Source of the DNA: Agrococcus baldri
GTDB taxonomy: Bacteria > Actinomycetota > Actinomycetes > Actinomycetales > Microbacteriaceae
Direction: 5' to 3'
DNA length: 64,000 nt
Assembly: GCA_007988785.1 (NCBI GenBank)
Contig: BJUU01000006.1
Span: forward strand, 1 to 64,000
Of the stretch, positions 17,104 to 25,960 are shown piece by piece (position 1 is the first letter of the stretch; every line of letters starts with the position of its first letter). Below the pieces are notes generated by a model. That model was not told where the DNA came from and made no database searches. It saw nothing but the letters and a program-made list of their open reading frames with translations. Made by a program: the position numbers and the translations under genes.

Positions 17104-17523
17104 GTGGACGGGAAGCGCGATCGCCGGCTCGAGGACTGGGTCGAGCTCGCCGCGGCCGCCGTCGAGCGCGCGCGCCGATCGATCGGCGACGAGGAGGTGG
17201 CGCGGAGGGTCGCCGCAAGTGTCTCCGACGACGAGTACGAGGTGGTGGTGCGCGTGCTGCGCACCATGGGCCGCGACCTGCAGTCGAGCGGCACGGACCT
17301 CTCGGCGCTCGACGCTCGCCTGCGCGCCGGGCACGTCGAGCAGCACCCGCACGTGCCGCAGACACCCGAGGATGCGACGCAGCCTCCGGCGAATCCCGAG
17401 GCGACGCTCGACGAGCTGCCGGCGCAGGAGCGCGCGAACCTCACCCCGGCCGAGCTGGCGCGCAAGCTGGCACGGCTGCGCAATCCGATCCTGCCGCACC
17501 CGCGGCGCGGGCGCGGGGTCTAG
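17104..17523 (+). CDS. small protein with MarR-like C-terminal helix motif
   Basis: A 139-residue acidic protein without recognised domain. I place the start at GTG 17104 because AGGGGAGG ends five bases before it. Residues 20-50 ([20 protein letters not shown], then [19 protein letters not shown]) resemble the C-terminal segment of the His-rich protein at 14776; 13 of about 32 aligned positions are identical by eye. The rest is Pro/Glu-rich with a second helical stretch ([16 protein letters not shown]). Function unknown. Confidence 0.5.
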   Translation: MDGKRDRRLEDWVELAAAAVERARRSIGDEEVARRVAASVSDDEYEVVVRVLRTMGRDLQSSGTDLSALDARLRAGHVEQHPHVPQTPEDATQPPANPEATLDELPAQERANLTPAELARKLARLRNPILPHPRRGRGV

Positions 17524-17524
17524 G

Positions 17525-17595
17525 CCCTTCGACAGGCTCAGGGCACGCCCTTCGACACGCTCAGCGCGCTGCGCGCGCGGAGCGGCTCAGGACGA
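17525..17595. repeat. partial copies of the CCCTTCGAC repeat
   Basis: Two adjacent partial copies: CCCTTCGACAGGCTCAGG at 17525-17542, then CCCTTCGACACGCTCAGCG from 17548 running into the same GCGCGCTGCGCGCGCGGAGC-type core as the element at 6441-6545. They fill the gap between convergent genes. Confidence 0.75.
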
Positions 17596-17597
17596 GC

Positions 17598-18443
17598 TCA
17601 GCGCGGCCAGGCGCTGCGCGCGAAGCAGTAGAGGCCGTAGAGCAGCAGTCCGACGGCGATCGCGATGAGCGCGAACACGCCGCCCGGCACGGTCGTGAGC
17701 GACTGCAGCGCGCCGTCCAGGCCGCCCGCCTGCTCCGCGTCGTGCGTGAACGCCGCGGTGACGAACAGGCCGCCGACCACCACGACGGCGAGGCCCTTCA
17801 TGACGTAGCCGGCCGTGCCGGCCAGGTCGACGAGCCGGCGGAACCTGCGCGGCGGCGCGACATCCTCGCGGAACCCCCGCCGCGCTCCCTTCACGACGAA
17901 CGAGATGCCGACCGCGGCGATGACGAGGCCGATCAGGCCCACGAGCCACAGCCCCCACGGGCTGGCCATCAGCTCGCCGGAGAGCGACTCGGTCGACTCC
18001 TCGCCGTCGGAGGAGCCGCCGACCGCGTAGACGAGCGCCGTCGAGCCGACCACGGCGTAGGCGATGCCGCGGCCCGCGGCCTTCAGCGCCTCCTTCGCGT
18101 CGCGGCGCGACACCGCGACCGCGGTGACGGCCGCGTGCAGGGCGAGCGCGATCAGCGCGATGCCCACCGCCCACAGCGCGATGCCGCCGAGCGGCGTCTG
18201 CTGGATGGCGCGCATCGCGCCCGACTGATCGGCGGAGCCGCCGGCGCCGAACGCCACCCCGAACGCGAGCATCCCGATGATGAGGTGCACGACGCCGTTG
18301 GCGACCTGGCCGACGCGCTCGACCCATGTCGCTGCGCGACTGCGCTCGGCCTTGACCGCCGCGTCCTGGGCCGTGTCCTTCGCGCGACCGGCCGCATCCG
18401 CCGCCTCCGACGCGGCGCCGCGGGCTCGCCCTGTGCTTGCCAT
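17598..18443 (-). CDS. DUF1206 membrane protein
   Basis: A 281-residue protein with six hydrophobic segments arranged as three similar pairs (about residues 45-70, 85-110, 130-150, 165-190, 215-240 and 250-275), each pair containing a VxxGVVHLIIG-like or YxMKGLAVVVVG-like motif, the DUF1206 pattern. An Ala/Lys-rich N-terminal tail precedes them. Function unknown. The start is the ATG at 18443 with TACGGT six bases upstream. Confidence 0.85.
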   Translation of the reverse strand: MASTGRARGAASEAADAAGRAKDTAQDAAVKAERSRAATWVERVGQVANGVVHLIIGMLAFGVAFGAGGSADQSGAMRAIQQTPLGGIALWAVGIALIALALHAAVTAVAVSRRDAKEALKAAGRGIAYAVVGSTALVYAVGGSSDGEESTESLSGELMASPWGLWLVGLIGLVIAAVGISFVVKGARRGFREDVAPPRRFRRLVDLAGTAGYVMKGLAVVVVGGLFVTAAFTHDAEQAGGLDGALQSLTTVPGGVFALIAIAVGLLLYGLYCFARSAWPR

Positions 18444-18493
18444 GCCCTCACCGTACGCCGTCGGCGACGCCGCGCGCGGGCGCATCCGCGAAG

Positions 18494-18523
18494 AATAATG
18501 GCGTTACAGGCCCCGCAGGGGCC
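18494..18523 (+). promoter_or_regulatory. -10 element and 5' hairpin of the STAND ATPase gene
   Basis: AATAAT (18494-18499) matches TATAAT at five of six positions in an otherwise GC-rich gap. About ten bases on, GGCCCC-GCA-GGGGCC (18509-18523) would form a very stable hairpin at the extreme 5' end of the transcript. No clear ribosome-binding site precedes the ATG at 18535, so the hairpin may affect stability or translation. Confidence 0.5.
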
Positions 18524-18534
18524 AAGATGTCGCC

Positions 18535-21156
18535 ATGACCGGGCGACCCCATCCCGTGATCCGCACGCCCGACCAGCGGATCCGGGTGTTCGTGAGCTCG
18601 ACGCTGCGCGAGCTCGCCGAGGAGCGCCGTGCGGTGCGCGCCGCGATCGAGCGGATGCGGCTGGCGCCGGTGATGTTCGAGCTCGGGGCGCGGCCGCACC
18701 CGCCGCGCGCGCTGTACCGCTCGTACCTCGCGCAGAGCGACGTGTTCATCGGCATCTACGGCGACAGCTACGGCTGGGTCGCGCCCGACGAGGAGCTCTC
18801 GGGGCTCGAGGACGAGTACCGGCTCGCGCCGCCCGGGATGCCGAAGCTCATCTACGTGCGCGCATCGCGACAGCGCGAGCCGCGGCTGCAGGAGCTGATC
18901 GCGAGGATCCAGGCGGACGACACCGCCGCCTACCTGCCGTTCGAGAGCGCCGGCGAGCTCGAGGAGCAGGTCTCGAACGATCTCGCGACGCTGCTGGCCG
19001 AGCGCTTCGACGAGTCGCGCACGCCCGAGGGCGGGGCGGACGAGATCCCGCCGACGCCCGACTCCCGGCTGCCCGTGCCGTACACCTCCACGATCGGCCG
19101 CGAGCGCGAGCTCGCGGAGGTGCGGGCGCTGCTCGAGCGGGGCGACGACCGGGTGGTCAGCCTCATCGGGCCGGGCGGCATCGGCAAGAGCCGGCTCGCG
19201 GTCGAGATCGCCCGCGCCGTCGAGGATCTCTTCCCCGACGGCCGCTACTTCCTGCCCCTCGAGGGGGTGTTCGAGCCGGGCCTGCTGCTGCCCACCATCG
19301 CCTACGTGCTCGGCATCCGAGACAACGGCGAAGCAGCGCTCGAGGAGCGCATCGCCCGCGCGCTCGCGGGCAGGCGGGTGCTGCTCGTGCTCGACAACTT
19401 CGAGCAGATCATCGATGCCGCGCCGCTACTCGTGCGGCTCTACTCGGCGTCGCCCACGGCGGGGTTCCTCGTCACCAGCCGCACGCTGCTGCGGATCCGC
19501 GGCGAGCGCGTCTACGAGGTGCGAGCGCTCGAGGTGCCCGGCACTGCGCTGCACAGCGCCGAGCGGGTGCGGGCCTCGGCCGCCGGCCGGCTCTTCCTCG
19601 ACCGCGCGCAGGCGGTGCAGCCCGACTTCGCCATCAGCGACGACAACGCGGCCGCCGTCGCCGAGATCTGCCTGCGACTGGACGGCATGCCGCTCGCGAT
19701 CGAGCTGGCGGCCGCCAAGGCGCGGCTGCTGACGCCGCAGAGCATCGCGGAGCGGCTCGAGCAGAGCCTGCCGATGCTCACCGCCGCCGCGCGGGATGTG
19801 CCCGACCGGCACCGCACGATGCGCGCGACGATCGACTGGAGCGTGGGCCTGCTCGAGCCGGAGCACCGCGCGCTGCTGGAGGACCTGGGCGTGTTCGCGC
19901 GCCGCTTCACGCTCGAGGCGGTGGAGGCGCTGGGCGCCGGCCGAGCCTGGGACGGGCAGGCGCTCGACGGCATCGCGGCGCTGGTCGACGCATCGCTCGT
20001 GAAGCGGGCGACGATCGACGGGCGCTCGGTGCTCTCGCTGCTGGCAGTGGTGCGCGAGTACGCGCTCGGGCAGCTGAAGGAGCACGGGCAGGCCGGCACG
20101 ATGCGGGCGGCGCACGCCGACCACTACAGCGGGCTCGTCGCCCGCGTCGCACCCGGGCTGCGCGGAGCCGGCCAGCGCGACTCGGTGCTGCAGCTCGGTC
20201 TCGAGCTGCCGAACCTGCGCGCCGCCGTGCGCCACCTCGTGCACACCGAGCGGCTCGACGACGCGGGCGACTTCGCGTGGCGGCTGCTCGTCTACTGGTG
20301 GATCGCCGGCTTCTTCGGGGAGGTGCGGGTGTGGATGCTCGAGCTGCTCGAGAAGGACCGCCCCGTCACGCCGCACACGCGCGCGGTCGCGCGGTTCTTC
20401 GTGCTCTGGAGCGAGATGTGGCAGCGACCGACCGAGCAGGTCGTCGCCGGGCTCGCGGAGTGCGTGCGGCTGTTCGCCGACAGCGGCGACGACGACGCGG
20501 CGGCGATGAGCCTCGCGGCACGCGCGACCGCGCGGCTGCAGCTGCCGAGGCCCGAGCTCGACACCGCCGAGCGCGAGCTCGGTGAGGCGGTCGAGCGGCT
20601 GCGCGCGATCGGCAACCCGTGGGCGGAGGCGATCACCGAGGTCTCGCGCGGGCGGCTCGCGTGGCTGCGCGGGCTCACCGACGACGCGCAGGCGCGCTTC
20701 GACCGCGCCACCGAGGTCGCCGAGGCGAGCGGCGACCTGTTCACGCTCTCGGTCGCCGGCAACCATCAGGCGCGGCTGCAGCTCGTGCGCGGCGAGATCG
20801 ACGCCGCCGAGTCGGGCTGCGTGCGCACGCTGCTGGTCTCGGTGCGGCTGCACTTCGAGGAGGGCGTCGCCTACGGGCTCGAGGGGCTGTGCGCCGTGGC
20901 CGCGGCGCGCGGCGACGGCGAGCGGGCCGGCACGCTCTCGGCCGCCGCGGTCGCGATCCGCCACCGCATCGGCGTGTTCGACGCCGAGGCCTTCACCGTG
21001 CACACCCCGCAGCTCGACGCCATGCGCGCCGCCGACCCCGCTGCCGTCGCCGCCGGCGAGCGGCGCGGGGCCGAGCTGACGGTCGCCGAGGCGATCGCGC
21101 TCGCGCTGCCCGACGGCGAGCGCGAGTCGCTCGCGGCTGCGCTCTCGCAGTGGTGA
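18535..21156 (+). CDS. DUF4062-STAND ATPase with TPR-like C-terminus
   Basis: An 873-residue multidomain protein. Residues 15-155 are a DUF4062 domain (RIRVFVSSTLRELAEERRAV, then SDVFIGIYGDSYGW), a TIR/nucleoside-hydrolase-like fold. A STAND (NB-ARC/AAA) ATPase follows: Walker A GPGGIGKSR near residue 212, Walker B RVLLVLDNFEQ near 282, sensor LVTSRT near 313, winged helix around 390-470. Residues 520-873 look like helical TPR repeats, the usual ligand sensor. Such proteins act as switches in signalling or antiviral defence. There is no DNA-binding domain. It stands alone, so its partner or trigger is unknown. Confidence 0.82.
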   Translation: MTGRPHPVIRTPDQRIRVFVSSTLRELAEERRAVRAAIERMRLAPVMFELGARPHPPRALYRSYLAQSDVFIGIYGDSYGWVAPDEELSGLEDEYRLAPPGMPKLIYVRASRQREPRLQELIARIQADDTAAYLPFESAGELEEQVSNDLATLLAERFDESRTPEGGADEIPPTPDSRLPVPYTSTIGRERELAEVRALLERGDDRVVSLIGPGGIGKSRLAVEIARAVEDLFPDGRYFLPLEGVFEPGLLLPTIAYVLGIRDNGEAALEERIARALAGRRVLLVLDNFEQIIDAAPLLVRLYSASPTAGFLVTSRTLLRIRGERVYEVRALEVPGTALHSAERVRASAAGRLFLDRAQAVQPDFAISDDNAAAVAEICLRLDGMPLAIELAAAKARLLTPQSIAERLEQSLPMLTAAARDVPDRHRTMRATIDWSVGLLEPEHRALLEDLGVFARRFTLEAVEALGAGRAWDGQALDGIAALVDASLVKRATIDGRSVLSLLAVVREYALGQLKEHGQAGTMRAAHADHYSGLVARVAPGLRGAGQRDSVLQLGLELPNLRAAVRHLVHTERLDDAGDFAWRLLVYWWIAGFFGEVRVWMLELLEKDRPVTPHTRAVARFFVLWSEMWQRPTEQVVAGLAECVRLFADSGDDDAAAMSLAARATARLQLPRPELDTAERELGEAVERLRAIGNPWAEAITEVSRGRLAWLRGLTDDAQARFDRATEVAEASGDLFTLSVAGNHQARLQLVRGEIDAAESGCVRTLLVSVRLHFEEGVAYGLEGLCAVAAARGDGERAGTLSAAAVAIRHRIGVFDAEAFTVHTPQLDAMRAADPAAVAAGERRGAELTVAEAIALALPDGERESLAAALSQW

Positions 21157-21209
21157 GCAGCGCGGCGGCATGAGCGGCGGCGCGCGCCCGCGCGATGCCC
21201 GCGGCGCGG

Positions 21210-22319
21210 CTACGCGCTGAAGCTCTCCCGCAGCATGCGGCCGAGCGCGGCCTCGCCGCCGGCGAGGGCCGCGCGCTGCCGGGTCGCGCCGTTGCCCTCG
21301 GCGCGGGTGCGCGCGAGGAACGCGTCGACCCGCTGCTCGTCGCCCGCCGCCTGCAGCGCGGGTCGGGCGGCCTCGACCATGCGGTCGATCACCTCCCACG
21401 CGGGCGCGAGCTCGGCCGTGGCCGGGTCGACGAGCCCGTCGTCGAGACCGTGCCGGGCCGCATGCCAGATGGCCGCGTCGACCAGCTCGTGCTGGGCGGC
21501 GGCCTCCGCGTGCGGCAGCTCGCCCGCCGCGGCGACCTCGACGAGCGCCCGCGCCAGCAGCGCCGTCGCGACCGTCTCGCCCGCCGAGAGCTGCGCGTCG
21601 AACAGCCGCAGCTCGACCGTCGGCCAGCGCTCGGCGAGCCGCATCATCCACGCGAGGGATGCGGTGTCGAACGTCGTGCCGAGGCCCACGAGCGCCCGCG
21701 TGCGGCGCTCGTAGTCGTCGGCGTCCGCGAAGACCGGCGGTGCCGACGCGGTCGTGAAGCGGCGCCCGATCATGGTGCGCCAGCTCGCGAAGCCGGTGTC
21801 GGCGCCGGCGAAGCTCGGCGAGTTGGCGGTGAGCGCGAGCAGCGGCGCGAGCCACGGGCGCAGCGCCCGCATGATCTCGACCCCCTCGCCCCGCGAGGCG
21901 ATCGCGACGTGCACGTGCAGGCCCTGGATCTGGTGGTCGGGGCGGATGGCGCCCAGCTCGGTGTCGAAGCGCAGGTAGCGGTCGCCCTCGGCGGTGCTCG
22001 AGGCGCCGCGGCCGTGGGCGGTGCCGACGCTCGCCGGGATGAGGCTGCGCCGCGCCGCCGCCTGGCTCAGCGCATCGCGGAACGCGCGCACGACCCGCTC
22101 GGCGGCGTCGCCGTCGGCGAGCACCGGCGACGAGAACTCCAGCTGGGCGCGCAGGTACTCGTGCGTGATCCAGCTCGCGCTCGCGTCCAGGTCGACGAGC
22201 TCGCCGATCACCTCGTCGGCGACGTCGATCGGCGAGAGCGTGTCGGGCTCGAGCAGGATGACCTCCTCCTCGACGCCGATCGTGCGGGGGCTTGGCCTGC
22301 TCGGCCGCGGATCGGACAT
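21210..22319 (-). CDS. glutamate--cysteine ligase type 2 (carboxylate-amine ligase)
   Basis: A 369-residue member of the GCS2/YbdK family, with IGVEEEVILLE near the start, the LQGLHVHV-type segment (HQIQGLHVHVAI) and WRTMIGRRF. The family joins glutamate to an amine using ATP; actinobacterial members are poorly defined, and this organism probably makes mycothiol rather than glutathione. The start is the ATG at 22319; GACAAT lies seven bases upstream. It is divergent from ku. The very long reading frame covering ku on this strand is a shadow. Confidence 0.85.
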   Translation of the reverse strand: MSDPRPSRPSPRTIGVEEEVILLEPDTLSPIDVADEVIGELVDLDASASWITHEYLRAQLEFSSPVLADGDAAERVVRAFRDALSQAAARRSLIPASVGTAHGRGASSTAEGDRYLRFDTELGAIRPDHQIQGLHVHVAIASRGEGVEIMRALRPWLAPLLALTANSPSFAGADTGFASWRTMIGRRFTTASAPPVFADADDYERRTRALVGLGTTFDTASLAWMMRLAERWPTVELRLFDAQLSAGETVATALLARALVEVAAAGELPHAEAAAQHELVDAAIWHAARHGLDDGLVDPATAELAPAWEVIDRMVEAARPALQAAGDEQRVDAFLARTRAEGNGATRQRAALAGGEAALGRMLRESFSA

Positions 22320-22403
22320 GCTCCGGATTGTCCCCGACGCGGCGATGCCGATGCTGTGAATCCGCCCCTGGCGCTCGCTGCTCGCGTGGGGAACAGTGGG
22401 CGC

Positions 22404-23336
22404 ATGCGAGCGATCTGGAAGGGCTCGATCACCTTCGGGCTGGTCAACGTGCCCGTGAAGCTGTACTCCGCCACCGAGGAGCACGACCTCGAGCTGCACC
22501 AGGTGCACGACGCCGACGGCGGGCGCATCCGCTACCAGCGGCGCTGCGAGGTGTGCGGCAAGAAGGTCGAGTACGCCCACATCGACAAGGCCTACGACGA
22601 CGGCGAGCAGACGGTCGTGCTGACCGAGGAGGACATGGATTCGCTGCCGGCGGAGAAGAGCCGCGAGATCGAGGTGCTCGAGTTCGTGCCGAACGAGCAG
22701 ATCGACCCGATCCTGTTCGAGCGCAGCTACTACCTCGAGCCCGACTCGAAGAGCCCGAAGGCGTACATGCTGCTGCGGCGCGTGCTCGAGGAGACCGAGC
22801 GCACGGCGGTCGTGAAGCTCTCGCTGCGGCAGCGCACGCGGCTCGCGTCGATGCGCGTGCGCGACGGCGTGCTGACGGTGCAGACGATGCGCTGGTCGGA
22901 CGAGGTGCGGGCGGCCGAGTTCGAGAGCCTCGACAGCGATGTCACGGTCGGCAAGCGCGAGATGGAGCTGGCCCGCTCGATCGTGCGCGAGCTCGAGGCC
23001 GACTTCGAGCCGGAGCAGTACGTCGACGAGTACCAGGAGCAGCTGCACAAGCTCGTGGAGGCGAAGCTCGAGCAGGGCGAGTCGCTCGACACCGCCGCCA
23101 CCTTCGGCGAGGCCGAGGAGGGCGAGGGGGCCGAGGTGATCGACCTGCTCGAGGCCCTGCAGCGCTCGGTCGAGAAGAAGAAGGGCGCGGATGGGTCGGG
23201 CTCGGCGGCGAAGGGCGAGAGCGGGTCGTCGACGGCGAAGAAGGCGGCGAAGGAGGAGCCTGCCGCGAAGAAGTCGACGACGCAGAAGAAGCCCGCCGCG
23301 AAGAAGAAGCCGGCCGCCAAGAAGAAGTCCGCCTGA
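22404..23336 (+). CDS. ku: DNA end-binding protein Ku
   Basis: A 310-residue prokaryotic Ku: MRAIWKGSITFGLVNVPVKLYSAT opens the core, RYQRRCEVCGKKVEY follows, and the core ends near residue 250. The tail (about 258-310) is a Lys/Ala/Pro-rich extension with PAAKKKPAAKKK repeats, known in several bacterial Ku proteins to aid DNA binding and LigD recruitment. Ku holds broken DNA ends for non-homologous end joining. AACAGT lies six bases before the ATG. It is followed by ligD after a single base. Confidence 0.97.
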   Translation: MRAIWKGSITFGLVNVPVKLYSATEEHDLELHQVHDADGGRIRYQRRCEVCGKKVEYAHIDKAYDDGEQTVVLTEEDMDSLPAEKSREIEVLEFVPNEQIDPILFERSYYLEPDSKSPKAYMLLRRVLEETERTAVVKLSLRQRTRLASMRVRDGVLTVQTMRWSDEVRAAEFESLDSDVTVGKREMELARSIVRELEADFEPEQYVDEYQEQLHKLVEAKLEQGESLDTAATFGEAEEGEGAEVIDLLEALQRSVEKKKGADGSGSAAKGESGSSTAKKAAKEEPAAKKSTTQKKPAAKKKPAAKKKSA

Positions 23337-23337
23337 C

Positions 23338-25803
23338 GTGGCGGCGCCGGAGCGGATCACGGTCGGCGGCCGCAGCCTGAGGTTCTCGAACGGCGACAAG
23401 GTGCTGTACCCGTCGACGAAGACGACCAAGCGCGACGTGCTCGAGTACGTGCTGCGCGCATCCGACGCCCTCATCGCCCACGCCGCCGGCCGCCCCGTGA
23501 CGCGCAAGCGCTGGCCCGACGGGGTCGGCACGGCCCGCAAGCCCGGCAGCCTCTTCTTCCAGAAGACGCTCGAGCGGGGAGCGCCCGAGTGGATCCAGAC
23601 GCTCGAGCAGCGGCACTCGACCGGGCCCAAGCAGTACCCGCTGCTGACCGAGCCGGCGGTGCTCGCGTGGATGGCGCAGATGGGGGCGCTCGAGCTGCAC
23701 GTGCCGCAGTGGCGCGCGCTCGACGGCGAGCGGTCGAACCCGGACCGGCTGGTGCTCGACCTCGACCCGGGCGAGGGCGCCGATCTCGACGACTGCGCGC
23801 GCGTCGCGATGTGGGTGCGGGAGCTGCTGGTCGACATCGGGCTCGAGCCGGTGCCGCTCACGAGCGGGTCGAAGGGCATCCACCTGTACGCGCGGCTCGA
23901 CGGCACGGTGACGAGCGAGCAGGCGAGCGAGGTGGCGCACCAGCTCGCGCGCTCGCTCGAGCAGATGCATCCCGATCTCGTCGTCAGCGACATGAAGAAG
24001 GCGAAGCGGCGCGGCAGGGTGCTCATCGACTGGAGCCAGAACTCGGCCTCGAAGACGACCGTCGCGCCCTACTCGCTGCGCGGGCGGCTGCGGCCGACGG
24101 TGGCGGCGCCGCGCAGCTGGGAGGAGATCGAGGCCGGCGGGCTGTCGCAGCTGGAGTACCCGGAGGTGCTCGAGCGGCTGGAGCGCGACGGCGACATCAT
24201 CGCCGCGCTCGACCCGCCGCCCGACCGGCTCGCGAAGTACCGCGGCATGCGCTCGGCCGCCCGCACGCCCGAGCCGGTGCCGGCGGAGCCCGCGGTGGCG
24301 GGCGAGGGAACCTCGTGGGTGGTGCAGAAGCATCAGGCGCGGGCGCTGCACTACGACTTCCGGCTCGAGCAGGAGGGCGTGCTGGTGTCGTGGGCGGTGC
24401 CGAAGGGGCTGCCGGCGACCGCGAAGCAGAACCGGCTCGCGGTGCAGACCGAGGATCACCCGCTCGAGTACGGCTCCTTCTCGGGCACCATCCCGAAGTG
24501 CGAGTACGGCGCCGGCAAGGTGGAGATCTGGGATGCGGGCGAGTACGAGCTCGAGAAGTGGCGCGACGACGAGGTGATCGGCACGCTGCACGGGCGACCC
24601 GACGGCGGGCTCGGCGGCGAGCCGTACCGGTTCGCGCTCATCCGCACGGATGCCGGGAAGCGGCAGTGGCTCGTGCACCGCATGAAGGAGCAGGACGCCG
24701 AGCGGGATGCGCGGCTGAAGGGGCATGCGCCGCCGGCTGCGGGCGGCGCGGCGGGCTCGAAGGCGCGCGGCGCGAAGACCGGCGGCGCGGGCGGCAGGGC
24801 CGCGGGAGCGAAGGCTGCCGGGCGCAGGGGCGACCGCCTCACCGACCTGCGGCCGATGCTCGCGACGCTCGGCGACGCATCCGACATCGACGACGAGCGC
24901 GAGTGGTCGTTCGAGGTGAAGTGGGACGGCTGGCGGGCGATCGTGCAGAAGCGGGGCGAGAGCGTGCGGCTCGCGACCCGCAACGGGCGCGACCTCTCGG
25001 AGGCATTCCCCGAGCTGGTCGAGGCGCTCGCGAGCGGCATCCGCACGGGCGACGCGGTGCTCGACGGCGAGATCGTGGTGCTGCACCGCACGGGCGCGGC
25101 GAAGGGCGCCGCGAGCTTCGAGGCGCTGCAGGATCGGGCCGGGCTCTCGGGGCGCGCCGCGGCGAAGGCCGCGAAGGCCTCGCCGGCGACGATCATGCTG
25201 TTCGACCTGCTCGAGTCAGGCGACGAGCGCCTGACGGGCCAGCGGCTCGACGAACGGCAGTCGCACCTCGACGACCTCGTGCACGAGAACGCGCGCGTGA
25301 AGATCTCGAAGCCGCTGCGGGGCAAGCTCGAGCGGATCCTCGAGGTGACGGGCGAGCGCGGCATCGAGGGCGTGATCGCCAAGCGGCACGACGGCCGCTA
25401 CCGCCCGGGCGTGCGGTCGACTGACTGGCTGAAGATCAAGCACGTGCTGGCGCGCGAGGTCGTCGTGATCGGCTGGCTCGAGGGCAAGGGCTCGCTCGCC
25501 GGCACGGTCGGCTCGCTCGTGCTCGCGCTGCCGGGAGAGGGCGGCCGGATGCGGTACGCGGGCCGCGTCGGCACGGGCTTCTCGGGCAAGCAGCGCGACC
25601 GGCTGCGGGATGAGCTGCGGCCGCGGAGGACAGCGCCGAGGGTCGACGAGCTGCCGGCCGACGTCGCCCGCAGGGCGCGCTGGGTGCGGGCGACCGTCGG
25701 CGAGGTGGAGCACACCGAGCAGACCGCGTCGGGCGCGCTGCGGCACCCCGTGTGGCGGGGCCTGCGCCCCGACAAGTCGCTCGACGACCTGCAGACCCCG
25801 TAG
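23338..25803 (+). CDS. ligD: multifunctional DNA ligase D (POL-PE-LIG)
   Basis: An 821-residue NHEJ enzyme. The polymerase/primase domain comes first (residues 1-290, catalytic LDLDPGEG near 140), then the 3'-phosphoesterase (about 325-460, HYDFRLE and KCEYGAGKVEIWD), an Ala/Gly/Lys linker, then the ATP-dependent ligase (about 500-821, catalytic lysine in EVKWDGWRAI near 528). This order matches mycobacterial LigD and differs from Pseudomonas. The start is the GTG at 23338, one base after the ku stop. The stop codon lies within the first bases of a palindromic repeat. Confidence 0.96.
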   Translation: MAAPERITVGGRSLRFSNGDKVLYPSTKTTKRDVLEYVLRASDALIAHAAGRPVTRKRWPDGVGTARKPGSLFFQKTLERGAPEWIQTLEQRHSTGPKQYPLLTEPAVLAWMAQMGALELHVPQWRALDGERSNPDRLVLDLDPGEGADLDDCARVAMWVRELLVDIGLEPVPLTSGSKGIHLYARLDGTVTSEQASEVAHQLARSLEQMHPDLVVSDMKKAKRRGRVLIDWSQNSASKTTVAPYSLRGRLRPTVAAPRSWEEIEAGGLSQLEYPEVLERLERDGDIIAALDPPPDRLAKYRGMRSAARTPEPVPAEPAVAGEGTSWVVQKHQARALHYDFRLEQEGVLVSWAVPKGLPATAKQNRLAVQTEDHPLEYGSFSGTIPKCEYGAGKVEIWDAGEYELEKWRDDEVIGTLHGRPDGGLGGEPYRFALIRTDAGKRQWLVHRMKEQDAERDARLKGHAPPAAGGAAGSKARGAKTGGAGGRAAGAKAAGRRGDRLTDLRPMLATLGDASDIDDEREWSFEVKWDGWRAIVQKRGESVRLATRNGRDLSEAFPELVEALASGIRTGDAVLDGEIVVLHRTGAAKGAASFEALQDRAGLSGRAAAKAAKASPATIMLFDLLESGDERLTGQRLDERQSHLDDLVHENARVKISKPLRGKLERILEVTGERGIEGVIAKRHDGRYRPGVRSTDWLKIKHVLAREVVVIGWLEGKGSLAGTVGSLVLALPGEGGRMRYAGRVGTGFSGKQRDRLRDELRPRRTAPRVDELPADVARRARWVRATVGEVEHTEQTASGALRHPVWRGLRPDKSLDDLQTP

Positions 25804-25946
25804 GTCGAGGAGCGCGCGTGCACAGCACGCACGCGTCACGAGACCGAAGCGGCGGGAGGTCGGCCCTGCGGTCTCGTGACGGCAGCGGGCTCCGCCCGCG
25901 GCCTCCTCGACCTACGGGGCTCCGCCCGCGGCCTCCTCGACCTACG
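25799..25946. repeat. dispersed palindromic repeat, GTAGGTCGAGGAG family, with 30-bp duplication
   Basis: Left half: GTAGGTCGAGGAGCGCGCG, then ACGCGTCACGAGACCG. Right half: GGTCTCGTGAC, then GGCCTCCTCGACCTACGG. The last 30 bases of the right half (25887-25916) are repeated exactly at 25917-25946. The ligD stop codon TAG (25801-25803) is part of the element. Related copies lie at 36228-36425, 54032-54190 and 58343-58455. It sits between convergent genes and may act as a terminator. Confidence 0.85.
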
Positions 25947-25960
25947 GGCCCGGCAGCGCG

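Noticed and set aside
21210..24026. One 938-residue protein joining the carboxylate-amine ligase with upstream sequence
   Set aside because: The upstream 560 residues are the antisense of ku and ligD. The ligase has its own ATG with a -10-like hexamer.
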